Notes under the pieces: generated by a model
Database searches by the model: none
What the model saw: only the letters and a program-made list of their open reading frames with translations
Told to the model about the DNA's origin: nothing
Assembly (NCBI RefSeq): GCF_015690355.1
Contig: NZ_JADPRT010000007.1
Location: 62,001 to 126,000, forward strand
DNA: 64,000 nt
From: Streptacidiphilus fuscans
GTDB taxonomy: Bacteria; Actinomycetota; Actinomycetes; Streptomycetales; Streptomycetaceae
Direction of reading: 5' to 3'
In this document: piece after piece, positions 16,774 through 25,468 of the stretch
Position numbering within the stretch: the stretch's first letter is position 1
How the letters are laid out: each line of letters begins with the position of its first letter
Position numbers and translations under genes: made by a program

Positions 16774-17547
16774 TCATCCGAGATGCCGGTCGAGGAAGGC
16801 GTGCCGGAGGTCCGGGGCGCGCGGTGGGGTGTGGCCGTGGGGGCCGGGGAAGGCGTGGAGTTCCTTGTCCGGGCTTGCGAAGGCGTCGAACAGGTCGAGT
16901 TGGCCCTGGCGCGGGAAGAGTCCGTCGTCCCACTGGAGGTGGAACAGCACGGGCGCGGTGATGCGGGCGGCGTCCTGCAACGCGCGGTCGGGTGACTGGA
17001 GTCCGGGGTCGAGGTCGGGCGCGGACTGGACGCCGAACTTCCCGAAGACGGCGCACCTCAGGGACTCGCCCAGGCCGACCGCAGCGGCCAGGCCGAAGCG
17101 GGTGCCCATGGACAGCCCGACGTAGGCCTGCCGTTCCGGGTCGGCAACTCCCGTGCCCACGAGCACATCGCGGGCCGCGAGCCAGTCGTCCGCCATCCGG
17201 TCCAGCACGCGGTCGACGCCCTCGGCGGCGATCAGCGCCTGGTACCCGGGCGGCGTCAGCGGTGAGGGGACACGGTCGCCGTGGAACGGGCCGTCGATGG
17301 CGACCGCCGCGTGCCCGGACCGGGTGACCCGCTCCGCCGTCGTCAGGATGCGGTCGCTGCGCCGGTGCCCGCTGCCGCCGTGTCCCAGTAGGACCAGCGG
17401 CACCGGCCCCGGCCGCCCGACCGGCGTCCACACCGTGCCGGGGACGGGCGAGGGACCGCGACGGATCACGAACGAGCGCTCTGCGGCGTGTTCGGATGTG
17501 CGGTGCTCCCCGGCCCAGTCCACCTGATGACCCTTCCGGAAGCTCAT
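16774..17547 (-). CDS. alpha/beta-hydrolase (dienelactone-hydrolase-like)
   Basis: 257 residues from ATG 17547, which overlaps the MFS stop by 4 bp. The fold is seen in the oxyanion segment PLVLLGHGGSGHRRSD, the nucleophile elbow AYVGLSMGTRFGLA (G-x-S-x-G, Ser in GLSMG), the acid segment LFHLQWDDGLFPRQGQ and the final His in HAFPGPHGHTPP. It is a cytoplasmic serine hydrolase or esterase. Co-translation with a 14-helix efflux pump and the nearby HxlR regulator suggest a drug- or metabolite-resistance unit in which this enzyme modifies a compound before or after export; the substrate is unknown. Confidence 0.85.
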   Translation of the reverse strand: MSFRKGHQVDWAGEHRTSEHAAERSFVIRRGPSPVPGTVWTPVGRPGPVPLVLLGHGGSGHRRSDRILTTAERVTRSGHAAVAIDGPFHGDRVPSPLTPPGYQALIAAEGVDRVLDRMADDWLAARDVLVGTGVADPERQAYVGLSMGTRFGLAAAVGLGESLRCAVFGKFGVQSAPDLDPGLQSPDRALQDAARITAPVLFHLQWDDGLFPRQGQLDLFDAFASPDKELHAFPGPHGHTPPRAPDLRHAFLDRHLG

Positions 17548-19082
17548 CCACCCATCGAAGCACGGGTGGTGGCCCGGGAGTCGTCGGTTTCCCCGCCGAC
17601 CGCCCGGACCACCCCGTCCGCCGCAGTCAAACCGGCGACCGGCAGGGACGGCCCCGCCGACGACCGTCGCGCCGCGCGCGACTCGGCGATGCGGGCCCAC
17701 AGCGCGATCGCCGCACCGACCACGCAGAACAGGGCCGCGACCAGCACCGCGTGGTTCGCGCCCGTCGCCGCGGCCACCGCTGGGCCGCGTGCCGAGCGGC
17801 TCTGGCTCACGACGGTGATCATCACCGCCACGCCCAGCGCCGAACCGAGGTACCGGGCCGTGTTGTTGGCGCCCGACCCCATCGCCGCGCGGTCGGCGGG
17901 CACGCTGCTGACGGCGAGTCGGGCCAGCCCGGCGTTCAGCACGCCGCTGCCGATGCCCGCGACGACCAGGCCGGGGATCAGCGGGGTCCACGACCCGTGC
18001 GCGTGCAGCCCGTACAGGGCGGCTTCGCCGATCCCGCAGAGCAGCAGCGCGCCCGCGAGCTGGGTGGTGGCCGTGACCCTGGCGGCCAGGCGGCGGGACT
18101 GGAGCGCGGCGACCACGGAGAGCCCGGACCAGATCGCCAGCACCCAGGCCGCGGTCGCCGGCGTCTCGCCCAGCGCCTTCTGCAGCACGATCGGCAGGTA
18201 GCTGAAGAGCCCGACGATGGAGAGCCCGGTGAACAGCGCGCCGCTTCCGGCCGCGACGAAACCCGGGCTGCGGAACAGGGCCAGGTCGAGCATCGGCTCC
18301 CGAACCCGCGACTCGACCAGGACGAACACGGCCAGCAGCAGGACGCCGAGGACGAGCAGCAGGACCACCCCCGTCCGGTCCCAGCCGCTGCGGCCCTCGG
18401 CCAGTCCGGCGATCAGGCAGGAGCTGCCTCCCGCCAGGGCGAGGACGCCGAGCAGGTCGAGCCTGCGCCCGCGCTCGTTGCGCGACTCGGTCAGCCCGAA
18501 CGCGCTGAGCACGAGCAGCAGCACGGCAAGACCGGCGAGAAGCGCGTAGACGCTGCGCCACCCGACGGACCGCTCGACCAGCGCCGCGTAGACCGGACCG
18601 ACCGCGATGCCCAGTCCGACCGACGCGCCCCAGTGGCCCAGCGCCTTCACCCGTGCGGGACCGGCCGGATAGGCGTGGCCGATCAGCCCGAGGCTCGGGG
18701 CGAGGATCGCCGCCGCCGCGCAGCCCTGGAGCACCCGTCCGGCGAGGAAGACCGCCGGGCCCGACGCGAGCGCCGACATGCCCGTCGAGAGCAGCAGGAG
18801 CAGCGCGCCCGCGCTGAAGACGCGCTTGCGGCCGAAGTCGTCAGCCAGGCTGCCCGTGGTCAGCAGCAGCGCGGCGAGGCCGACCAGGGTGCCGGTCAGC
18901 ACCCACGTCTGGGCGGTGGTGCCGAGGCGCAGGGCGGAGGCGGTGGGGCCGAGCGTGGTCAGCGGCGCGGTGTAGTCGATCAGCACCAGGAGGGTGCCGA
19001 AGCAGGCGGTCAGCAGCGTGGTCCCGGGCCGATGCGGCGGCGCGGCGGAGGGCTGGTCGGACGGCATGGCACTCCCCGGCAA
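17544..19082 (-). CDS. MFS drug exporter, DHA2 (EmrB/QacA) type
   Basis: 512 residues with about 14 hydrophobic helices. The motif-A loop GSLADDFGRKRVFSAGALL after helix 2 and motif C in helix 5 (GASVGLGIAVGPVYAALV) are typical of proton-driven drug exporters. It is followed by an overlapping alpha/beta-hydrolase gene and faces a divergent HxlR regulator, a common arrangement for inducible efflux. The start ATG 19082 lies just outside the TGAATGAACCT repeats of the divergent promoter. Confidence 0.92.
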   Translation of the reverse strand: MPGSAMPSDQPSAAPPHRPGTTLLTACFGTLLVLIDYTAPLTTLGPTASALRLGTTAQTWVLTGTLVGLAALLLTTGSLADDFGRKRVFSAGALLLLLSTGMSALASGPAVFLAGRVLQGCAAAAILAPSLGLIGHAYPAGPARVKALGHWGASVGLGIAVGPVYAALVERSVGWRSVYALLAGLAVLLLVLSAFGLTESRNERGRRLDLLGVLALAGGSSCLIAGLAEGRSGWDRTGVVLLLVLGVLLLAVFVLVESRVREPMLDLALFRSPGFVAAGSGALFTGLSIVGLFSYLPIVLQKALGETPATAAWVLAIWSGLSVVAALQSRRLAARVTATTQLAGALLLCGIGEAALYGLHAHGSWTPLIPGLVVAGIGSGVLNAGLARLAVSSVPADRAAMGSGANNTARYLGSALGVAVMITVVSQSRSARGPAVAAATGANHAVLVAALFCVVGAAIALWARIAESRAARRSSAGPSLPVAGLTAADGVVRAVGGETDDSRATTRASMGG

Positions 19083-19092
19083 GAAGGTCTGG

Positions 19093-19143
19093 TGAATGAA
19101 CCTACTGACGACAATCTACACCCTTGGTTCGATGAATGAACCT
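19093..19143. promoter_or_regulatory. repeat operators for the HxlR/MFS divergent promoter
   Basis: TGAATGAACCT occurs at 19093-19103 and again at 19133-19143, 40 bp apart. GGTTC (19126-19130) and GAACC (19138-19142) make an inverted repeat with a 7-nt spacer. The placement between the MFS start (19082) and the HxlR start (19162) suggests binding by that regulator. Confidence 0.6.
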
Positions 19144-19161
19144 TCGGTTATCCTGGAGCCC

Positions 19162-19731
19162 ATGGCGCTCGGTATCGACTACGAACTGCAGGACTGCTCG
19201 CTGGCCCGCGCCCTGGAGGTGGTCGGCGAGCGCTGGAGCATGCTGATCCTCCGCGACGCCTTCTACGGGGTGCAGCGCTTCAACGACTTCCTCGCCCACC
19301 TCGACATCCCGCGCGCGGTGCTCACCGCACGGCTCCAGTCCCTGGTGGCGGCGGGCGTGCTGCGCAAGGAGCCGTACCAGCAGTCCCCGGTCCGCTACGG
19401 CTACCTGCTGACCGACTCCGGACGCGAACTGTGGCTGCCGATCTACACCTTGGCCATGTGGGGGGAGCGGCACTCCTCCCCCGACGGGTCCCGGATGGTC
19501 TTCAGCCACGCGAGCTGCGGCACCGTGCTGGACCCGCTCTCCGGCTGCCCGTCCTGCGGCGTTCCGGTCCCGCCCGAGGACGTCGAGGTCCGCCGCGGCC
19601 CGGGCGCGCGACCGCACGCCCGCGAGGACGCGGTCTCCCGAGCCCTGACCGCAGGCCCGCACCGCCTGCTCACCCTGCTCCCACCCGCCAAAGCGCCCGA
19701 CAGGGCACCCGCCAAGGCACCCGCGGTCTGA
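19162..19731 (+). CDS. HxlR family transcriptional regulator
   Basis: ATG 19162 (MALGIDYELQDCSLARALEV) is preferred, because earlier in-frame starts fall inside the operator repeats. The protein has 189 residues. The HxlR winged helix is clear: VVGERWSMLILRDAFYGVQRFNDFLAHL, IPRAVLTARLQSLVAAGVL and YLLTDSGRELWLPIYTLAMWGERH. Cys12 in the DCSLARAL segment sits where thiol-sensing family members carry their redox cysteine, though many HxlR proteins are not redox sensors. A C-terminal extension after residue 110 has a CGTVL...CPSCG metal-binding-like cluster. Confidence 0.9.
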   Translation: MALGIDYELQDCSLARALEVVGERWSMLILRDAFYGVQRFNDFLAHLDIPRAVLTARLQSLVAAGVLRKEPYQQSPVRYGYLLTDSGRELWLPIYTLAMWGERHSSPDGSRMVFSHASCGTVLDPLSGCPSCGVPVPPEDVEVRRGPGARPHAREDAVSRALTAGPHRLLTLLPPAKAPDRAPAKAPAV

Positions 19732-19746
19732 GCCGCAGGACAGACG

Positions 19747-20502
19747 CTAACGGTCGCCCGACGTCCGGCGCAGGTAGCCTGCGGCGAGTTCACGCAGGCG
19801 CGTCCCGTCGAAGCTGCGCCCGTGACCGGGGTGGACGAGGGCCACGTCCAGCTCGGCGAGCAGCTCCATGCTGCGCCGGTAGGCGGGCACGTCCGAGTCG
19901 GGGAGGTCGTCGATCAGGTACCCGTCGTAGACCGCGTCGCCGGAGTACAGCACCCCGGTGCGCTCCTCCAGCAGGCCGATGCTGTCGGCGGTGTGGCCGG
20001 GGAGGTGAAGGACCGTCAGGGTCCGTCCGCCCAGCTCCACGCGGTCGTCCGCCCGGAGTTCGCGCGTCAGCCGGACCGGTTCGATCCGGTAGCCGCGCGG
20101 GTCGTAACCCGGGTGCGGCAGGGCGTCCAGCAGCAGCTCGGGAACGGGCTCCCCGGCGTCGTCAATGCGGAGCTTCTCGCAGAGCTCCGCGCCGAAGAGG
20201 CTGGCGGGGACGCCCTCCGCGAGACTGCGGGCCGCTGCGGGATGGGCGGCACGCTCGCGGAACTCGTGCGCGCCGCCCACGTGATCGAGATGCGCGTGGG
20301 TCAGCACCGCCAGCGGGTCGCGCGCGAAGAGCTCAGGCAGTTCCTGACGCAGCGTCACCACGCCCAGCCCGGCGTCGACGACGAGGTCCCGATCGCTGCC
20401 GCGCAACCACCACAGGTTCGCCCGGACCAACGGATCCGTGTGCGGCTCGCTGATCCGGACGACGCCTTCGCCCGCCTCGTGTCGCTCGTACCAGTCCCCC
20501 AT
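19747..20502 (-). CDS. MBL-fold metallo-hydrolase
   Basis: 251 residues from ATG 20502. The zinc site motif is AVLTHAHLDHVGGAHEF (T-H-A-H-L-D-H), with later ligands in VLHLPGHTADSIGLLEE, YSGDAVYDG and LVHPGHGRSFDG. This is a complete binuclear metal centre of the glyoxalase II / lactonase type. It could hydrolyse a thioester or lactone. It follows the HxlR gene convergently with 15 bp between them and does not obviously belong to the efflux unit. Confidence 0.9.
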   Translation of the reverse strand: MGDWYERHEAGEGVVRISEPHTDPLVRANLWWLRGSDRDLVVDAGLGVVTLRQELPELFARDPLAVLTHAHLDHVGGAHEFRERAAHPAAARSLAEGVPASLFGAELCEKLRIDDAGEPVPELLLDALPHPGYDPRGYRIEPVRLTRELRADDRVELGGRTLTVLHLPGHTADSIGLLEERTGVLYSGDAVYDGYLIDDLPDSDVPAYRRSMELLAELDVALVHPGHGRSFDGTRLRELAAGYLRRTSGDR

Positions 20503-20544
20503 GTCGGCCAAGTCTGCCGCAGACCACCCGTTCCGCGGAGCGGA

Positions 20545-21153
20545 TCAGTAGACGAAGGGGATCAGGCGCTTCGTCCGGTCCCGGTACTCGCCGTAGACCG
20601 GGCCGAAAGCATCGAGCAGGAGGCGTTCCTCCGCGGTGATCCGCCAGGTGTACGCGGCGACCAGCAGGGCCGTGACGACCAGTGTCGCCGGCCAGCTGCC
20701 GAGGCCGAGTGAGTAGCCGATCCAGACCAACAGGCTGCCGCAGTAGCCGGGATGGCGGATCAGCCGGTACGGGCCGTCCTGCACCACGTGTTGGTCGTCG
20801 ACAGTGCGCAGCGTGCGGGTGTAGGAGGCGGCGAGCGTGCGCATGCCCCAGGCGCGCAGCGCCAACCCGCAGGCCAGCAGCGCGACGCCGCACCAGCGCA
20901 CGCCGTCGGGGAGCACGCCCACCCCGGCGAGGCCGAGGGCGACATTGGCGGCCACCGCCGCTCCGTAGGCGGCGAACAGCACGCGCGTGGAGCCGCGGTC
21001 GCGGTCGTCCGCCTGCCAGGTACCGGCGTTCGGATCCTCGCGACGGCGCAGCAGCAGCTCGTAGCCGACCCAGCAGAGGATGCCCGCTTCCGCGAGATAT
21101 CCAGGCAGACTCACGATGACGCTCCCCACGGTCGACGGCGTGTCCGTCTCCAC
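20545..21153 (-). CDS. isoprenylcysteine carboxyl methyltransferase-like (ICMT/PEMT) membrane protein
   Basis: 202 residues with about five membrane helices and the C-terminal signature of the family: GPYRLIRHPGYCGSLLVWIGYSLGLG followed by EERLLLDAFGPVYGEYRDRTKRLIPFVY. These residues bind S-adenosylmethionine at the membrane surface in ICMT and phospholipid methyltransferase homologues. The start codon is GTG (21153) after GGGAG. Bacterial members methylate unknown, probably lipid-like substrates. The gene stands 33 bp before the MBL gene on the same strand and may be co-transcribed with it. Confidence 0.85.
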   Translation of the reverse strand: METDTPSTVGSVIVSLPGYLAEAGILCWVGYELLLRRREDPNAGTWQADDRDRGSTRVLFAAYGAAVAANVALGLAGVGVLPDGVRWCGVALLACGLALRAWGMRTLAASYTRTLRTVDDQHVVQDGPYRLIRHPGYCGSLLVWIGYSLGLGSWPATLVVTALLVAAYTWRITAEERLLLDAFGPVYGEYRDRTKRLIPFVY

Positions 21154-21202
21154 GGTCTCCCACGTCAGGGGGCGGAGGCACCCAACCGGGGGTGGACGCA
21201 GC

Positions 21203-21226
21203 GTCCTCCACCCGGGGGTGGAGGAC
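21203..21226. terminator. strong 11-bp hairpin between two leftward genes
   Basis: GTCCTCCACCC and GGGTGGAGGAC pair perfectly around a 2-nt loop. It lies after the acyl-CoA synthetase stop (21268, minus strand) and before the ICMT start, so it is most likely a terminator of the catabolic operon, although a GGGGGTGGA copy just upstream at 21189 also allows an operator reading. Confidence 0.5.
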
Positions 21227-21267
21227 GGTGGAGAGCCGGTCGACCGAGTGACGAGCCGTCAAAGCCG

Positions 21268-22827
21268 TCAGACCTGGCGGGTGCGGCCCTCCCAGTACGG
21301 GTCGCGGAGGCGGCGCTTGTAGAGCTTGCCGTTGGGGTCGCGCGGCAGTTCGGCGACGAAGTCGACGGAGCGGGGGCGCTTGTACTTCGCCAGCACCCGT
21401 TCGCAGTGCGCCAGGATGTCCGCCGCGAGCTCCTCCCCCGGTTCGTGGCCGACGGCGGGTTCGACGACGGCCTTGACCTCCTCGCCCCAGTCGTCGTGCG
21501 GGATGCCGAAGGCCGCCGCGTCGGCGACGGCGGGGTGCTGGAGCAGCGCGGACTCGATCTCGGCGGGGTAGATGTTGACGCCGCCGGAGATGATCATGTC
21601 GATCTTGCGGTCGCGCAGGAAGAGGTAACCGTCGGCGTCCAGCAGGCCCAGGTCGCCCACGGTGAAGAAGTCGCCGACCCGGTTGGCCCGCGTCTTCGCC
21701 TCGTCCTTGTGGTACGCGAAGCCGCCGGTGTTCATCTTGAGGTAGACGGTGCCCAGTTCACCGGACGGCACCGGCTCGCCCGCGTCGTCGAGGACGGCGA
21801 TCTCGCTGATCGGCCACGCCTTGCCGACCGTTCCCGGACGGGCGAGCCACTCGGCGGCGGTGGCGTAGGTGCCGCCGCCCTCGCTGGCCGCGTAGTACTC
21901 CTCGACGCACTCGCCCCACCACTCGATCATCGACCGTTTCACGTGGTCCGGGCAGGGCGCGGCGCCGTGGATGGCGTGGCGCATCGAGGAGACGTCGTAG
22001 CGCGCCCTGGTCTCCGCCGGGAGCGCGAGCAGGCGGTGGAACTGGGTCGGCACCATGTGTGTGTGGGTGACCCGGTGACGGTCGATCAGGCGCAGCATGT
22101 CCTCCGGCGTCCAACGGTCCATCAGCACCACCTCGTGGCCCAGGTGCAGGGACGCGGCGGCGAACTGGAGCACGGCGGTGTGGTAGAGCGGCGAGCAGAC
22201 CAGGTGCACGTTGCCGTCGCCGGGCCGGATGCCGAAGATGCCGAGGAACCCGCCGAGCGGCGTCTGCTCCGGCGGCCGGCCGATCAGCGGGCGGCGGATG
22301 CCGCGCGGGCGTCCTGTGGTGCCGGAGGTGTAGTTCATCACCCAGCCGGTGGTGCGATCGACCGGCGTCTCCGCGCTCTGACCGTCCAACAGGTCGTCGT
22401 AGGGCCGGAATCCGGACAGGTCGCCGACGGCGTAGCGACGCTCCTTCGGCAGGCCCGCCTCGTCGGCCGCGCCGGTCGCAGCCTCGGCGAAGCGCTCGTG
22501 CGCGATCAGCACCTTGGCGCCGCTGTCGGAGACGATCCAGGCGATCTCCGGACCGACCAGATGGTGGTTGACCGGGACCAGGTAGAAGCCGGCCTGCGAG
22601 GCGGCCAGGTAGGCGGTGAACAGCTCGACGCCGTTGGGCAGTACGACGGCGAAGGCGTCGCCGACGCCCAGGCCCGCCTCGCGCAGGCCGTGGACCAGCC
22701 GGTTGGCCGCTGCCAGCAGGCGTCCGGCGGTCCAGGCCGTGCCGTCGGGCGCGTGCATCACGACCCGCTCCGGGTCGGCTGCGGCCTGCGCCCAGAAGCC
22801 GTTGGGGCCCGCGTTGGCCTCGGTCAT
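21268..22827 (-). CDS. acyl-CoA synthetase (AMP-binding, second copy)
   Basis: 519 residues from ATG 22827, which overlaps the stop of the nitronate monooxygenase gene by 4 bp. ANL motifs are MNYTSGTTGRPRGIRR (about residue 165), EYYAASEGGG, FFTVGDLGLLDADGYLFLRDR and the C-terminal lysine block LPRDPNGKLYKRRLRD. It activates a carboxylic acid to its CoA ester. Its tight coupling to an NPD-type oxidoreductase recalls steroid or long-chain acid degradation clusters. This copy is less than 40% alike by eye to the one at 2774 and is controlled by a different palindrome. Confidence 0.92.
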   Translation of the reverse strand: MTEANAGPNGFWAQAAADPERVVMHAPDGTAWTAGRLLAAANRLVHGLREAGLGVGDAFAVVLPNGVELFTAYLAASQAGFYLVPVNHHLVGPEIAWIVSDSGAKVLIAHERFAEAATGAADEAGLPKERRYAVGDLSGFRPYDDLLDGQSAETPVDRTTGWVMNYTSGTTGRPRGIRRPLIGRPPEQTPLGGFLGIFGIRPGDGNVHLVCSPLYHTAVLQFAAASLHLGHEVVLMDRWTPEDMLRLIDRHRVTHTHMVPTQFHRLLALPAETRARYDVSSMRHAIHGAAPCPDHVKRSMIEWWGECVEEYYAASEGGGTYATAAEWLARPGTVGKAWPISEIAVLDDAGEPVPSGELGTVYLKMNTGGFAYHKDEAKTRANRVGDFFTVGDLGLLDADGYLFLRDRKIDMIISGGVNIYPAEIESALLQHPAVADAAAFGIPHDDWGEEVKAVVEPAVGHEPGEELAADILAHCERVLAKYKRPRSVDFVAELPRDPNGKLYKRRLRDPYWEGRTRQV

Positions 22828-23936
22828 CCCTGCTCCCCTTTCCGGGCGATGTGGTTCAGCCGGGCGACGGCCTGCTCGAAGCCGCGCGTCAGCTCGTCCA
22901 TGACGGCCGCGACCGGCCGTACCTCGTTCATCTGGCCGACGATCTGGCCGACGGGCGTGCCGATCAGCTCGGGCGTCTCGTAGGTCTGGATCCGGCTCAA
23001 CGCGTCGGCGACCAGCAGACCTTGGAGCGGCATCGGCAGCGTGCCGGGACTCTCCGCGCCGTCCCACACCTCGGTCCACTCCGTGCGCAGCTGGCGCGCG
23101 GGCTTGCCGGTCAGGGAGCGGGAGCGGACGGTGTCGCCGCTGCCTGCCGCGAGCAGCTTCCGCCGCAGCACCGGAGAGGTCATTTCCGACTCGGCGACGG
23201 TCAGCCAGACCGAGCCGAGCCACACTCCCTGCGCGCCCAGCGCCAGACCGGCGGCGACCTGCGGGCCCGTGCCGATGCCTCCGGCGGCCAGTACCGGCAA
23301 CGGGTCGACGGCGGCGGCGATTTCGGGGACCAGCACCATCGTGCCGATCTCGCCGGTGTGCCCGCCCGCCTCGTGCCCCTGGGCGACGACGATGTCGATC
23401 CCGGCTGCGGCATGCCGCTCGGCATGCCGGGCACTGCCTGCCAGAGCGGCGACCAACACGCCTGCCTCGTGGGCACGTTGGATCACGTCCGGTGGCGGCG
23501 AGCCGAGCGCGCTGGCGAGCAGCTTGATCGGGTGCTCCAGGGCGACGTCGACGTGCGACCGGGCGACCTCCTCCATCCACCCGGTGATCCGCCAGCCGCC
23601 GCGCTGCCCCTCCGGCAGCTCTGGGACACCGTGCCGGGCCAACTGCTCGCGGACGAAGGCGCGGTGGCCCTCCGGGATCATCGCCTCGACCTGCTCGACG
23701 GTGACGCCCTCGACCTTCTTGGCGGGCATCACCACGTCGACGCCGTAGGGCAGTCCGCCGCACTGGGCGTCCATCCAGTCGAGGTCCTTGGCCAGCGCCT
23801 CGGCCTCGCCGTACCGGACCGCTCCGAGCACGCCGAGCCCTCCGGCCCGGGTGATCGCGGCGGCCACGGCGGGGAACGGCGTGAAGCCGAAGACGGCGTG
23901 CTCGATGCCGAGTTGTTCGCTGAGTGGGGTCCTCAT
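22824..23936 (-). CDS. nitronate monooxygenase / NPD-type FMN oxidoreductase
   Basis: ATG 23936 (MRTPLSEQLGIEHAVFGF) has GGGAG upstream; the product is 370 residues. A TIM-barrel FMN enzyme of the 2-nitropropane dioxygenase family is indicated by PFPAVAAAITRAGGLGVLG, VLVAALAGSARHAERHA, DIVVAQGHEAGGHTGEIG (with the conserved His) and VLAAGGIGTGPQVAAGLALGAQGVWLGS. Classical members oxidise nitronates, but actinobacterial homologues such as IpdC act as reductases on steroid ring C/D acyl-CoA intermediates. Coupling to an acyl-CoA synthetase favours the latter kind of job; this is inference. Confidence 0.88.
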   Translation of the reverse strand: MRTPLSEQLGIEHAVFGFTPFPAVAAAITRAGGLGVLGAVRYGEAEALAKDLDWMDAQCGGLPYGVDVVMPAKKVEGVTVEQVEAMIPEGHRAFVREQLARHGVPELPEGQRGGWRITGWMEEVARSHVDVALEHPIKLLASALGSPPPDVIQRAHEAGVLVAALAGSARHAERHAAAGIDIVVAQGHEAGGHTGEIGTMVLVPEIAAAVDPLPVLAAGGIGTGPQVAAGLALGAQGVWLGSVWLTVAESEMTSPVLRRKLLAAGSGDTVRSRSLTGKPARQLRTEWTEVWDGAESPGTLPMPLQGLLVADALSRIQTYETPELIGTPVGQIVGQMNEVRPVAAVMDELTRGFEQAVARLNHIARKGEQG

Positions 23937-24012
23937 CGGCGCTCTCCCTCGCATCCGGCGTCACCCTGGTGGGGGCAGCATGGCGCACGGCGCGAGAGAG
24001 CGGAAGAGATTT

Positions 24013-24029
24013 TCTGACGCAGCGTCAGA
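24013..24029. promoter_or_regulatory. 17-bp palindrome upstream of the NPD/acyl-CoA synthetase operon
   Basis: TCTGACGC-A-GCGTCAGA is perfect over 8-bp arms and lies 77 bp before the start at 23936. The core CTGACGNNGCGTCAG recurs at 54434. A TetR-type operator is the likely reading. The remaining 24030-24078 stretch holds no gene. Confidence 0.6.
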
Positions 24030-24078
24030 TAAATCGAGCTGACGACGGGGTGCTGATGCGGCGCCACCGCCAGCGCTG

Positions 24079-25059
24079 TCAGGGCCGCCAGCGTCGCGTC
24101 AGCGCGGCCACGGCCGGGGGCTCAGGCACGACACGGACCAGCGAGACCGGCACCGGACCGATGCCCCTCGCCCAGTCGGGCAGCACGCCGCGCGCCCCCG
24201 GCGCGGCCTCGGCCGCCGCGTCCAGGCGGGCCAGCACCTGCCGGGCGTCGGTGGGACGGTCGGCGGGGTCCTTGGCCAACAGGTCGAGCACCAGGCGCTC
24301 CAACGCCTCGGGGATCTCCGGCCGCTCCGCGCGCGGCGGCGGCACCGGAGCGTCGCGGTGGTCCAGCAGGATGACCAGCGGATCGCCGGTGTGGAACGGC
24401 GGGTGGCCGAGCAGCAGTTCGTACAGCAGACAGCCGAACGAGTAGAGGTCGCTGCGCTCGTCGACGGCGGTGCCCTCGATCTGCTCAGGCGACATGTAGA
24501 ACGGCGTGCCGATGGCGAAGGAACTGCCGCCCATGCGGGCGGTGAAGCCCAGGTCGGTGCCGAGCCGAGCGATGCCGAAGTCGCAGATCTTGACGGTCCC
24601 GTCGACCGTGCGGATCAGGTTGGCCGGCTTGAGGTCGCGATGGATCACACCGCGTTCGTGGGTGTACGCGAGCGCGGTGGCGATCTGACGGCCTATGCCG
24701 ATCGCCTCGACCGGCCGCAGCCGACGGCCCCGCGCGGCGTTCAACAGCGCGCCGAGGTCCTCGCCGTGGAGCAGCTCCATGACGAGGAAGAGGATGCCGG
24801 ACCACTCGCCGAAGTCGTGCACCACGGTGATCCCGGGGTGCTGCAACTGCGCGGCCAGACGCGCCTCACGCCGGAAACGCTCCTTGACCAGCTCGTCCGA
24901 CGCTCCCCCGCGTCGTCCGGCCGTCTCCGGCATCAGGCACTTCACGGCGACCTGCCGTCCGAGGAACTCGTCCTCCGCCTTCCAGACCTCCCCCATTCCC
25001 CCTCGGCCGATCCGCCGCAGCAGTCGGTACCGTCCCTGGACCAGCGTGTTCTCGTCCAC
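24079..25059 (-). CDS. soluble serine/threonine protein kinase
   Basis: 326 residues from GTG 25059. All Hanks motifs are present: glycine loop RIGRGGMGEVWKA, lysine VAVKCLM, catalytic loop HRDLKPANLI, CDFGIARLG, SPEQIEG (activation-loop end) and DLYSFGCLLYELL. After the kinase domain only about 40 residues remain and no membrane helix or PASTA/extracellular domain is seen, so it is a short cytoplasmic kinase. No phosphatase or obvious partner is adjacent, and the target is unknown. Confidence 0.93.
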   Translation of the reverse strand: MDENTLVQGRYRLLRRIGRGGMGEVWKAEDEFLGRQVAVKCLMPETAGRRGGASDELVKERFRREARLAAQLQHPGITVVHDFGEWSGILFLVMELLHGEDLGALLNAARGRRLRPVEAIGIGRQIATALAYTHERGVIHRDLKPANLIRTVDGTVKICDFGIARLGTDLGFTARMGGSSFAIGTPFYMSPEQIEGTAVDERSDLYSFGCLLYELLLGHPPFHTGDPLVILLDHRDAPVPPPRAERPEIPEALERLVLDLLAKDPADRPTDARQVLARLDAAAEAAPGARGVLPDWARGIGPVPVSLVRVVPEPPAVAALTRRWRP

Positions 25060-25240
25060 CCGAACAGTATGCGGGGCGACCCCGCCGCGCCCGCAGCCAC
25101 CCGCCTGAAAGATCGCCTCAAAGATCGACGGAAGACCGGCGGAAAGACCGGCGGAACACGCCGCAACGTGCCCGCAACACTGCTCTCAAGATCCGGACGG
25201 AAGTTGGCCCGGCCGCTCCCCCGCGTGCTAGCTTCCGGCC

Positions 25241-25324
25241 ATGCAGCAGCGACGAATCGCCTTGACCACGCGGGGTCACATCGACCTCCTGCGGGTCTGT
25301 TCCGCTGCCTGTCGCGCCTGCTGA
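25241..25324 (+). CDS. Cys leader peptide 1 (upstream of arylsulfotransferase)
   Basis: A 27-codon reading frame encodes a peptide that ends in TRGHIDLLRVCSAACRAC and stops 144 bp before the arylsulfotransferase gene. The RGHIDLLRVCSA core is the hallmark of actinobacterial Cys-rich leader peptides found before sulfur genes. Three Cys codons (TGT, TGT, TGC) in the last eight positions fit control by ribosome stalling when Cys-tRNA is scarce. The frame was found by reading the sequence. Confidence 0.75.
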   Translation: MQQRRIALTTRGHIDLLRVCSAACRAC

Positions 25325-25468
25325 GCACCGCACGCGACCCCATGTCCGGCCGCTGCTCCGCAGCCGCCGCTGACCACTGATCACTTCCCCACCGCCGCAC
25401 GGACGCTGTGCCGTCCACCCTGCCGCGGCGTTCACTCACGTCTGCCCGCCCACAGGACGAGGTCTCCC